This document shows, piece by piece, positions 25,715-33,261 of a stretch of 64,000 nt of DNA. Every line of letters begins with the position of its first letter. Within the stretch, counting starts at the first letter, position 1. The notes beneath the pieces were generated by a model. That model had not been told where the DNA came from. It saw nothing but the letters and a program-made list of their open reading frames with translations, and did no database searches. This DNA is from Bacteroidales bacterium (lineage in GTDB: Bacteria; Bacteroidota; Bacteroidia; Bacteroidales; F082), in the NCBI GenBank assembly GCA_015709215.1, contig JACCQN010000002.1, positions 1 to 64,000 on the forward strand. The letters are read 5' to 3'. The position numbers and the translations under genes were made by a program.

Positions 25715-27261
25715 TCAACAACAGCCAAAACCACTTTCGTACAGATTTTGATTACGATGCAAACGGTAATATCACCAATCTGCAACGCAACATGGACAAT
25801 ACCCTGATTGACGACCTGGACTATACCTATTACAGCAACAGCAATCGCCTGCAAAGCGTTACCGATGCCTCAGGCAACACAGCCGGCTATGTGCCCAATA
25901 CAGGCCAATACCTTTACGATGCCAACGGCAATATGACCTACGACCCCTCCAAAAAGATCAATGTATCCTACAATCCCCTCAACCTGCCCCGGCTTGTTGA
26001 GTTTGATAATGATGACCACATTACATACACCTACACCGCCAACGGCACCAAACTCCGCAAAACCGTTACCTCCTGGAAAACAACCACCGGCGGCACCACA
26101 GATTATTCCGGGCAGTTTTTGTACCAGGATAACGAATTAAGCTGTATTTTTACGCCTGTTGGAAGAATCGTGCCCATGCAATACAACGATGAAACCTTCT
26201 GGAAACACGAGTACAACCTAAAGGACCATTTAGGCAATACCCGCGTTGTCTTTGCCGCCCACCCGCACGGCCAGCCCGAAGTGATGCAGCAAACCAGCTA
26301 CTATCCTTTTGGGATGACCCTGCAACAGCAAAACTTTGGCAGCGCACACAACCCGCCCAACAAACTGCTGTACAACGGCAAAGAACTCCAGGACGACGAA
26401 CTGGCCGGCGTAAGCCTGGATTGGTATGATTATGGGGCGAGGATGTATGATGCGCAAATTGGGAGGTGGCATGTTGTCGACCCGATGGCAGAAAACTATT
26501 ATTCTTGGTCATCATACAATTATACGATGAACAATCCTATTTCATTCATTGATCCCAATGGTATGTATGTAGATAATTATGAAATTTACTCAAATGGAAA
26601 TATTGTAAAATACGAAACTGATGATAAATCTAATACTTATACATATGTCGATGAGGACGGTGCCAGACATGAGGTTGGAACTTACGACAAGAATGATAAG
26701 GGTTTAATTCAACTCGGTAATATCGATGATAGTGATGGAAGCGGAGCAAAAATTAGCGTAAAACCAGGAAATAGCGATAGAATGTATGCCTCAGGAGACG
26801 CAGTTGCAAGCCTTATTGGAGCATCGGCAGATTCCGGGGAAGAAATATATGTCATCAGTATTAGTAATTCTGATGGTTCTTCACCCTCTCCAAGTGTTTC
26901 GCATAAAGATGGTAAAAATTTGGATACAAGATACGCAGGAAAGAACGGTTCGCGTGATGCCATTAACTACAAAGATAGTAAAACTAATTTTGATAAAATT
27001 GATCAAACTGCTTCCGCTAGCATGAATGCGGGAATGAAAAAATTTGGATGGAAAGACATTCGATCATCTACGCTAACCATTTCAAATACAAAAACAGTTG
27101 GCGGAAAAGAAGTATCCACTTCAACAAATTATTCCGTTTCTGGAACAACCCACTTGAAGAATCATTATAACCATCAACACATTCAAGGATATAGACCTAA
27201 TGTTGTAAATAGAACCGCAGCACTTAAGCCATTACCTATGATTCCATTTAGAGGGTTTTAA
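25702..27261 (+). CDS. Orphan RHS core with MepA/VanY-like metallopeptidase tip
   Basis: TTG 25702 starts within the repeated leader; the RHS core proper begins at NNSQNHFRTDFDYDANGNIT. Residues up to IDPNGMY match the other cassettes. The tip (about 230 residues) contains SHKDGKNLDTRY (H401, D408) and, near the end, HLKNHYNHQHIQGY (H491, H493). The His-x6-Asp spacing plus a later His-x-His is the zinc signature of LAS-type peptidoglycan peptidases (M15 D,D-carboxypeptidase, M74 MepA). The tip is thus predicted to cut peptidoglycan cross-links or stems in the periplasm. This rests on motif reading only. The following gene encodes an exported SH3-like protein, a fitting immunity partner. Confidence 0.75.
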   Translation: MSEIFNNSQNHFRTDFDYDANGNITNLQRNMDNTLIDDLDYTYYSNSNRLQSVTDASGNTAGYVPNTGQYLYDANGNMTYDPSKKINVSYNPLNLPRLVEFDNDDHITYTYTANGTKLRKTVTSWKTTTGGTTDYSGQFLYQDNELSCIFTPVGRIVPMQYNDETFWKHEYNLKDHLGNTRVVFAAHPHGQPEVMQQTSYYPFGMTLQQQNFGSAHNPPNKLLYNGKELQDDELAGVSLDWYDYGARMYDAQIGRWHVVDPMAENYYSWSSYNYTMNNPISFIDPNGMYVDNYEIYSNGNIVKYETDDKSNTYTYVDEDGARHEVGTYDKNDKGLIQLGNIDDSDGSGAKISVKPGNSDRMYASGDAVASLIGASADSGEEIYVISISNSDGSSPSPSVSHKDGKNLDTRYAGKNGSRDAINYKDSKTNFDKIDQTASASMNAGMKKFGWKDIRSSTLTISNTKTVGGKEVSTSTNYSVSGTTHLKNHYNHQHIQGYRPNVVNRTAALKPLPMIPFRGF

Positions 27262-27272
27262 ACAAAAAGAAT

Positions 27273-27959
27273 ATGGATATGAAAAACATAATGTTTATTA
27301 GTCTTGGATTTTTTATTCTAAAAATATGCTGCTCTCATCAAGCATTAACTTCATCTTTCAGAGAGAAGGAATTAGAAGACAACCCAATAGGGTTCGTTTT
27401 CATTGATATATCTGGGGTAAATGCCTCGAAAGGAACTGTTTTTATTTTAGAGATGAACAAAGACACAATCCTTAGTTTACGAAATCAAATTATATCAGTA
27501 AATGGAAGCGACTATAAAATATATGAAGAAGATCATATTTATCGAAAATTGGTTAATGCTGAAGTGTTTGAGCCTGAATATGGGTTATTTATACTCAAAT
27601 GCTATGAAACAACGAATAAGTTTTACAAAGTTGAGCTAAACGGTAGAATGGCTTTGATAAGCAATAGTCCAGTAAACGAGTCCGTACAATTTAAAAGCCT
27701 TGAGCAATACATCATGGATTTCTATCCTGTTCCTACCGAACAAAATCCATTAAGAGTTGCACCTGATGAAAGCGCAGGGGTAGTAACCAATTTTGACAAT
27801 TGGGTTTACTCCTCTATTGAAATTGATGGAGATTGGGTCAAAATAATTGATGATAAAGACTGCTATATAGGAGAGGCTCCATCACCAATTGATATTAAAG
27901 GTTGGGTTAGATGGCGAAAAGATGGAAAGTTTATACTTAAAGTTGCCCATACCTGTTAA
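27273..27959 (+). CDS. Exported protein with SH3-like C-terminus, putative immunity
   Basis: A signal sequence (KNIMFISLGFFILKICCS) may be a lipoprotein signal, with a weak lipobox at the CC. The middle of the protein is unassigned. The C-terminal ~80 residues, NPLRVAPDESAGVV...GDWVKIID...GWVRWRKDGKF, fit a bacterial SH3 fold. It begins 11 bp after the metallopeptidase-RHS stop. SH3 domains often bind peptidoglycan, so this protein could shield the stem peptide or bind the toxin in the periplasm. The role is inferred from position and localisation. Confidence 0.6.
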   Translation: MDMKNIMFISLGFFILKICCSHQALTSSFREKELEDNPIGFVFIDISGVNASKGTVFILEMNKDTILSLRNQIISVNGSDYKIYEEDHIYRKLVNAEVFEPEYGLFILKCYETTNKFYKVELNGRMALISNSPVNESVQFKSLEQYIMDFYPVPTEQNPLRVAPDESAGVVTNFDNWVYSSIEIDGDWVKIIDDKDCYIGEAPSPIDIKGWVRWRKDGKFILKVAHTC

Positions 27960-27975
27960 TCAGATATAAGAGCCC

Positions 27976-28003
27976 TCGAGATTATTTAAATAACTGTGTC
28001 AAA
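27976..28003 (+). repeat. Probable IS256 left end
   Basis: gagattatttaaataactgt followed by gtcaa lies immediately before a truncated IS256 transposase gene. It resembles the terminal repeats of Bacteroidota IS256 elements. No matching right end was found. Confidence 0.45.
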
Positions 28004-28185
28004 TGAAAATGAACATTAAATTTGACACGATGAAAAAAGAAGAACCATTTGATTACGCGTCCTTTGAGCGAGAAGCGATCGAAAGATTAAAAGAAGGCAG
28101 ACCACTATCTGGCGTAGATGGCATCTTTACGCCACTGATAAAAAGGTTGTTAGAATCAAGTTTAGAGGGAGAACTAGTGTATTAA
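28003..28185 (+). pseudogene. IS256-family (mutator) transposase, N-terminal fragment
   Basis: The reading EPFDYASFEREAIERLKEGR followed by GVDGIFTPLIKRLLESSLEGEL is the conserved beginning of Bacteroidota IS256 transposases. The sequence leaves the family after GEL and ends at once, just before the IS630 remnant. More than 300 residues, including all catalytic positions, are missing. Confidence 0.8.
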
Positions 28186-28189
28186 TTAC

Positions 28190-28205
28190 TTAGTTAATTA
28201 ACTAA
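28190..28205. repeat. 16-bp perfect palindrome
   Basis: ttagttaattaactaa lies at the junction between the IS256 and IS630 remnants and may be part of the IS630 terminal repeat or an operator. Confidence 0.5.
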
Positions 28206-28213
28206 ATATTTTC

Positions 28214-28221
28214 TATCTTTG
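28214..28221 (+). promoter_or_regulatory. Bacteroidota -7 box
   Basis: TATCTTTG matches the TAnnTTTG consensus and lies just before the ATG of the IS630 fragment at 28226. Confidence 0.5.
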
Positions 28222-28225
28222 TCCC

Positions 28226-28502
28226 ATGGCAAGGATAGCAAAACCTATAAAACTAACCATGGAAGAGAGAGCAGACCTCTTGACCATGAGTCGCTCCCGA
28301 AAGCTTGAGCGCCGGTACGTTGAGCGAGCAGAAGTAATCTTGTTGTCGGAACAAGGTTTGTCGATGGACAAAATTATTGAGCAAACTGGTCTCAGCCGAC
28401 CCGTTGTCAATAAATGGCGGCAGCGTTTCCGAGAGAAAGGCGTTGAAGGATTAAAGGATGCTCCGCGAAGTGGAAAGCCCAGGACTATTACTGCCCAGCA
28501 GC
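28226..28502 (+). pseudogene. IS630-family transposase, N-terminal HTH fragment
   Basis: The fragment contains EERADLLTMSRSRKLERRYV, the first HTH (AEVILLSEQGLSMDKIIEQT) and VVNKWRQRFREKGVEGLKDA, ending at GKPRTITAQQ. This matches the N-terminal helix-turn-helix region of IS630/Tc1-like transposases; the DDE part is absent. At about 28503 the sequence switches to an RHS tip in another reading frame, so the element was cut by recombination, not by point mutation. Confidence 0.8.
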
Positions 28503-28505
28503 ACC

Positions 28506-29141
28506 CCAGATGGAGCTTTGGATGATGGTTATCGGGACATGAATAATAATTACAAATGGTTTGATGATGAAACAGCTGACGTTATTGGAAGGGACGATAA
28601 GCTTTGGGTTAAAGTCACAGATGATAAGAATATTTTTAATATGGCAGCTGCAGGAATATTGGACAATGTTCCTGAACCTACAGACCCGGGACAGATAACC
28701 GAAGCTGATAATTTAACAAGTTTTGAAATGTGGCTTGATTCTCCATCTGAAAGTGCTGGGGAAGGAGTTGGAAAAATAGGGGCAAATATTGGATATAGTA
28801 TTATCAATTCTCCTTCTATTTTATTAACTGGAAAATCTTTGGGAGGAACTAAAGCAATGCCTCAGGATAAAATGGAAGCTTTTATTGATGCTGCCCCTGC
28901 TGTAATATCATTTGGTATGACGAAGACAAAGGAAATCGTGAAAGTTACAGGAAAAAATTTGCAGGGATATAATCAATTTAAAAGCAAGAGCGGCATTTCG
29001 TTTAGTGGAAAAGGTTGGCAACAAAGAGCAAGCGAATTATTTAAATCAAATAAAATTAATCAATCTGCTTTAGAGGGGTTAAACTTGGGAACCTTTGGAA
29101 CGGGAGCTATTGACAAAACAAAGGATGAACTCAAAAAATAG
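28506..29141 (+). pseudogene. Orphan RHS tip lacking any core
   Basis: The sequence begins at PDGALDD, the boundary motif where RHS tips start (DPxG); 22 bp around it match the cassette at 31.48 kb. About 205 residues follow, with a Gly-rich hydrophobic part and the end SGKGWQQRASELFKSNKINQ. No catalytic motif was recognised. The first usable in-frame ATGs are 28458 (within IS630 sequence) and 28539, so expression as a toxin is doubtful. A small membrane-protein gene follows nine bases later, as expected of a toxin-immunity pair. Confidence 0.7.
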
Positions 29142-29149
29142 AAACGAAT

Positions 29150-29341
29150 ATGTATTCTGCAGCTATTTATCTTGGAGGTCTTGTAAGGTGGCTTTTAAAA
29201 GGTTGTAAAACAAGTCTGAAAGACGAGCTTTCAGGCCGTTTGAACCCAACATGGGGAGGGTCTTACGATTTAGAAAACTATATTATCGGGCTGGTTTTTG
29301 CAATTATTGTCTTTGGATTAATAATTTGGCTGGCTTTTTAG
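29150..29341 (+). CDS. Small membrane protein, putative immunity
   Basis: The 63-residue protein has a C-terminal membrane helix (YIIGLVFAIIVFGLIIWLAF) and a basic amphipathic N-terminal half. It follows the orphan RHS tip closely. No homologues are recognised; immunity is inferred from position. Confidence 0.5.
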   Translation: MYSAAIYLGGLVRWLLKGCKTSLKDELSGRLNPTWGGSYDLENYIIGLVFAIIVFGLIIWLAF

Positions 29342-29420
29342 TAGAAGTCTAAGTATATTATAAACTGGATTTTTATTTTAGCAGAACCTACCTTACTTTT
29401 AATTATGCCTCTGTAACACC

Positions 29421-29715
29421 CAAGCTCCGCAAAACCGTAACCTCCTGGAAAACAACCACCGGCGGCACAACAGATTATTCCGGGCAGTTTTTGTACCAGG
29501 ATAACGAATTAAGCTGTATTTTTACGCCTGTTGGAAGAATCGTGCCCATGCAATACAACGATGAAACCTTCTGGAAACACGAGTACAACCTAAAGGACCA
29601 TTTAGGCAATACCCGCATTGTTTTTGCCGCCCACCCGCACGGCCAACCCGAAGTAATGCAGCAAACAAGCTACTACCCCTTTGGTATAACGCTGCAACAG
29701 CAAAACTTTGGCGGC
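29421..29715 (+). pseudogene. RHS-core fragment, truncated at both ends
   Basis: It begins within KLRKTVTSWKTTTGG and ends at LQQQNFGG, where a REP-like hairpin takes over. In between it is almost identical to the other cores, including QDNELSCIFTPVGRIVPMQ. There is no tip and no immunity gene. It may serve only as a homology block for recombination. Confidence 0.85.
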
Positions 29716-29747
29716 CCCCCGCTGGCGCGGATTTGCAATCCGTGCCT
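29716..29747 (+). repeat. REP-like hairpin, forward
   Basis: cccccgctggcgcggatttg and following caatccgtgcc form a stem between gcggatt and aatccgtgc. It abuts the cut end of the RHS-core fragment. Confidence 0.7.
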
Positions 29748-29797
29748 ACAAACAATCAACAAATAAACCGAGCAATTTATCTGTTGCAGCATACAAA

Positions 29798-29890
29798 AAA
29801 CACTTAATTTTGTTTTATCCTGAGGATTACGTGTACAGCGGTGCTGCTATCTATTCTGGTGGGAAGGGTTTAATAGAGGTTACAACATGA
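29798..29890 (+). pseudogene. C-terminal remnant of a REP-associated (RAYT) Y1 transposase
   Basis: The frame reads YKKHLILFYPEDYVYSGAAI then YSGGKGLIEVTT and a stop. 'PEDYVYSSAxxYxxxxGLIEV' is the standard C-terminal ending of RAYT/Y1-type transposases in Bacteroidota. Only about 30 codons are left. It lies between two inverted REP-like hairpins (29716 and 29938), the arrangement expected for a REP-associated transposase that has decayed. Confidence 0.65.
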
Positions 29891-29937
29891 ACTATAAATG
29901 GATAATGCATGTGGTTTAAAAGCAAGAGGAATGGCCA

Positions 29938-29971
29938 TGGCACGGATTACAAATCCGCGCCAGCGGGGGGG
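29938..29971 (-). repeat. REP-like hairpin, inverted
   Basis: tggcacggattacaaatccg continuing cgccagcggggg is the reverse complement of the copy at 29716-29747, apart from a few bases. Confidence 0.7.
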
Positions 29972-30113
29972 ACAGTACGGGAATAACTAACAGGCCCTTG
30001 ATGCAGCTTCACTTGCCATTAAATGAAGATGCAATTCCTTCATTATATTAACAATATTCAACATATTCAGTCGAAGGAGGATCATTATAAATACCGCAAG
30101 AAATGAGATAAAT
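29972..30113. other. Short spacer
   Basis: AT-rich spacer without a gene; an aaggaggat stretch near 30074 resembles a ribosome-binding site but is 40 bp from the next ATG. Confidence 0.4.
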
Positions 30114-30317
30114 ATGAAAAAATATTATGTAAAACACTCACTATTTATTGTTTTTAGAAATGCATCAGTTATCGGTTTGGGCTGCGTTTTTATTTACTAT
30201 AGTTTTTTCTTTAAGTATATTCCCTTAATCAAGCCATACGCTGATGTATTAGCCCTCATCTTTTTTGTCTTTTTTATCTTTAGTTTTATTGTCTTTTTAA
30301 CAGGTCGTGTGAAATGA
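30114..30317 (+). CDS. Small membrane protein, unknown
   Basis: 67 residues with two hydrophobic stretches (NASVIGLGCVFIYYSFFF and ADVLALIFFVFFIFSFIVFL). It overlaps the next gene by four bases (ATGA). It could be an orphaned immunity or accessory gene of the array, but this is only inference. Confidence 0.5.
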   Translation: MKKYYVKHSLFIVFRNASVIGLGCVFIYYSFFFKYIPLIKPYADVLALIFFVFFIFSFIVFLTGRVK

Positions 30318-30496
30318 ACGAAAAACGTAATTCTTTAATGTGGATATTGGTAATTAACCTTATCATCAGCATATTGTTATCTTCGATTGGACAAGAAATA
30401 ATTATCTCAGAATTTATTAGCTATTATTTTTGGCTAAGTTTAGGTTTGTTTTTAGGATTTCAATTGTGTAAGTACGAGTGTAAAAAAACTGCTTAA
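30314..30496 (+). CDS. Small membrane protein, unknown
   Basis: 60 residues with two hydrophobic segments (LMWILVINLIISILLSS and FYWLSLG-like helices). It overlaps the upstream small membrane gene, so the two are probably co-translated. No family is recognised. Confidence 0.45.
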   Translation: MNEKRNSLMWILVINLIISILLSSIGQEIIISEFISYYFWLSLGLFLGFQLCKYECKKTA

Positions 30497-30546
30497 GAAG
30501 TTATCCGGCAATTAATTTTACATCCTGCTCAAAGAATTCTCTGCCT

Positions 30547-32031
30547 ATGAGCTACAACCGCTATGGCTATGTATTTAACAACCCTTTGCGGTTTACCGAC
30601 CCGAGTGGCTATTTTGCCAGTGGCGATGGCCCCGGCAGCAACAACAGCCAAAACCACTTTCGTACAGATTTTGAATACGATGCCAACGGTAATATAACCA
30701 ATTTGCAACGCAATATGGACAATACGCTAATTGACAACCTGTCGTATTCTTACTACAGCAATGGCAACCGCCTGAAAAGCGTTGCCGATGCTACCGGCAA
30801 CACAGCAGGCTATGCACCCAACACCGGCCAATACCTTTACGATGCCAATGGCAATATGACCTACGACCCTTCCAAAAAAATCACTGTATCCTACAACCCA
30901 CTCAACCTGCCCCAACTTGTTGAGTTCGACAACAGCGATTTCATTGAATACACCTACACCGCCACTGGTACCAAGCTCCGCAAAACCGTAACCTCCTGGA
31001 AAACAACCACCGGCGGCACCACAGATTATGCCGGGCAGTTTTTGTACCAGGATAACGAATTAAGCTGTATTTTTACGCCTGTTGGAAGAATAGTACCCAT
31101 GCAATACAACGATGAAACTTTCTGGAAGCACGAATACAACCTGAAGGATCATTTAGGTAACACCCGCATCGTTTTTGCCGCTCACCCGCACGGCCAGCCC
31201 GAAGTAATGCAGCAAACCAGCTACTATCCATTTGGTATGACGCTGCAACAGCAAAACTTTGGCGGTGCACTCAACCAACCCAACAAACTGCTCTACAACG
31301 GAAAAGAACTCCAGGACGACGAACTGGCCGGCGTGAGCTTGGATTGGTATGATTATGGGGCGAGGATGTATGATGCGCAGATTGGGAGGTGGCATGTGGT
31401 GGATCCTCTCGCAGAAGAAAGAAAATGGCTGTCGCCATACAATTACGTGCAAAATAACCCTATTATGCGTATTGACCCAGATGGAGCTTTGGATGATGAA
31501 TGGAATCTCAATACTGAAACAGGAGAAATGACTTGGGTTAGTCATATGGGGGGAGATGAAGTTCAGTTTGTGAATTTTGTAACTCCACATGAGAATGGGG
31601 CTATGGAATGGCATGGAACAACTTCTATTGATGGTGCAGATATTTTTTCAGGTCCTATGGCTAATAACTATAATGGAGATTTTACATTTGGCGTTTCCAA
31701 CAAAGATTTATGGTCTGATATTCCAAATGTGTATCAAGGACATTACATGGCATGGGATTTAAAACTACGTTATGTATATTCTAATAGGAGCAATCAAACC
31801 CAAATAAATTCTATTCGTTCACAGGAAGCTATGGGATTGGACAGGCGGGAAATGATATGGAATTCTTCTGATGAGTATAGACGAATAGTCAATAAATACG
31901 GTACGGATGCAAGCTTTGTTATGGCTCATGTATATGGCATGATGCCATTGCCTGTTGGACGAATGGGAGCCATGAGCTATACCCCGATAGCGTTTATTGG
32001 TTTGATTAATTATATTGTCCTTGCTGAATAG
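30547..32031 (+). CDS. Hybrid RHS: one RHS 3' boundary fused to a second RHS core plus unknown tip
   Basis: The protein begins SYNRYGYVFNNPLRFTDPSG, which is itself an RHS core end with a DPSG boundary. After GYFASGDGPGS it continues with NNSQNHFRTDFEYDANGNIT, the exact point where the 25.7-kb core starts. A complete shared core follows up to MRIDPDGALDD. The tip of ~165 residues contains WDLKLRYVYSNRSN, AMGLDRREMIWNSSDEY and TDASFVMAHVYGMM. I recognise no toxin family. No immunity gene follows; the next gene is on the other strand. The double boundary shows that one cassette was joined in frame behind another. Confidence 0.75.
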   Translation: MSYNRYGYVFNNPLRFTDPSGYFASGDGPGSNNSQNHFRTDFEYDANGNITNLQRNMDNTLIDNLSYSYYSNGNRLKSVADATGNTAGYAPNTGQYLYDANGNMTYDPSKKITVSYNPLNLPQLVEFDNSDFIEYTYTATGTKLRKTVTSWKTTTGGTTDYAGQFLYQDNELSCIFTPVGRIVPMQYNDETFWKHEYNLKDHLGNTRIVFAAHPHGQPEVMQQTSYYPFGMTLQQQNFGGALNQPNKLLYNGKELQDDELAGVSLDWYDYGARMYDAQIGRWHVVDPLAEERKWLSPYNYVQNNPIMRIDPDGALDDEWNLNTETGEMTWVSHMGGDEVQFVNFVTPHENGAMEWHGTTSIDGADIFSGPMANNYNGDFTFGVSNKDLWSDIPNVYQGHYMAWDLKLRYVYSNRSNQTQINSIRSQEAMGLDRREMIWNSSDEYRRIVNKYGTDASFVMAHVYGMMPLPVGRMGAMSYTPIAFIGLINYIVLAE

Positions 32032-32244
32032 TGTTAGTTGAGTTTGGTGTTGTTTGGGTGAAATGAGGATTTGATTTTACTGTGCGATGGGGCTCCCATG
32101 CTGGTACGAATTTACAATCCCTATCCAAAAAAAAGAAAAACCACTACCCACCTATATTTTTATTATCCACTATCTCACTCTCAGCTAAAAAATCCCTAAA
32201 TTTAGCTCATGGTCAGTCACCGTCAGCCAAATTTCCCAGAGGTT

Positions 32245-32547
32245 CTAATCGATTTCAATGCCATTTCTTTGTATTTCTGTTAAGAAACCACTCAGGTCAT
32301 TTTCCCTCTCGATAAGGATTGGTTCAATTCTGTCGTCCACCTGCCTTCTGAGCTTCCACAATAAAGGTTGGATCTTAAAGTAATCGCCTTCTATCTTTTG
32401 TACAACAATTGCAACATCGATATCGCTATCCATACGATGGGTATTACTGGCATATGAACCAAACAGATATACTTTATCGAATGCAATATGCTCCTTCAGC
32501 AGCATGCGATAGGCTTTCACTTTGCTTATAGCTTCTCCTTTATCCAT
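32245..32547 (-). CDS. MNT-type minimal nucleotidyltransferase (antitoxin)
   Basis: The 100-residue protein has the minimal nucleotidyltransferase signature LFGSYASNTHRMDSDIDVAI (Gly-Ser and the Asp-x-Asp pair). In HEPN/MNT modules the MNT protein neutralises the HEPN partner, in studied cases by nucleotide modification. It overlaps the end of the upstream HEPN gene by 22 bases on the same strand. The size and motif are normal, so it should be functional even though its partner is interrupted. Confidence 0.85.
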   Translation of the reverse strand: MDKGEAISKVKAYRMLLKEHIAFDKVYLFGSYASNTHRMDSDIDVAIVVQKIEGDYFKIQPLLWKLRRQVDDRIEPILIERENDLSGFLTEIQRNGIEID

Positions 32548-32912
32548 GCTTGTAGTTTTTTTGTTTCATTTAAAAGCTCATTGCATTTGGTTTCTGTCAG
32601 GCTCTTCAGGAGTCTTTCTTTATGCGAAGGATAACGCGCCTCGATGTTCAGCGGTTCAATCTGGTCAATAAAATCTTTCTGGTCTTCTGAAAAAAGTTCG
32701 TAAAAACCACCTTTTTTCGCCAGATAAGATAAACTATGCGAAAAGGGTGCCACATCTGCACTCAAAAAAGTAAAATAGGCTTTGAAAGCTTTTTCTATTG
32801 TTTGATGGCACATAAAACTTACGTAAAGTTACCTTTTGCTTTCGAGCATGGCCTCTGCTGTTTCCAGATCATAATCTGACAACTCAAGCCAATAGTTTAC
32901 TTTCTCATTCAT
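32526..32912 (-). pseudogene. HEPN-domain toxin gene interrupted by one nonsense codon
   Basis: From ATG 32912 the frame reads MNEKVNYWLELSDYDLETAE and on to MLESKR, then TAA (32829-32831), then LYVSFMCHQTIEKAFKAYF without a frameshift. Normal HEPN proteins have an aromatic residue at the stop position ('ExKRYxYxxFxxHQxIEKxxKAYF'). So TAA most likely replaced TAT or TAC. Re-initiation at ATG 32813 would make a 95-residue protein lacking the first helix. The rest contains IEARYPSHKERL, similar to the conserved Arg region of the family. HEPN proteins of such pairs are usually RNases. Confidence 0.8.
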
Positions 32913-33261
32913 TTTTAGTGGTTTTTACAAATGTACAAAATATTCATGCCCCAGGAAAACTATGATAAAAACAAGAACTTTTTTCCAATATAGGCATCAA
33001 ATACGGCATGCTACACAACCTGCCCATCTATATCGCCTAACGGCAAACGGGCGGCGGCATTGCCTGCGAAGAATAGCTTCAAGGATTTGAAAAACCTTCA
33101 AGTGTTTTGGAATACCCTACCAACGATAGCCGAACCTCCCGTAGGGAAAATCCTATCCACAAGAAAAATTAATAATTTGTTAATAACTTATGGAACGCCT
33201 GTAAACAGTGCTGTTTGCTGCTGTGATTCGCTTTGTAAACAGAATTGTTAATAAAAAACAC
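32913..33261. other. Intergenic stretch between HEPN and XRE loci
   Basis: About 350 bases without a gene. It contains the short motif copy at 32949 and a variant of the aaccttcaag palindrome family near 33095. An AT-rich part (atcctatccacaagaaaaat) precedes the promoter. Confidence 0.5.
32949..32974 (+). repeat. Short motif, copy 3
   Basis: ccccaggaaaactatgataa plus an A-run; it shares aactatgataaaaa with 23290-23314 and 25598-25621. Confidence 0.5.

Noticed and set aside
21641-32031. Type VI secretion cluster serving the RHS proteins
   Set aside because: No Tss/Hcp/VgrG-like gene was found in the window; delivery must be encoded elsewhere.
32082-32315. Possible immunity gene behind the last RHS tip
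   Set aside because: It overlaps the end of the MNT gene on the other strand, is rich in K, S and P without structure, and starts within a decayed REP-like stretch.
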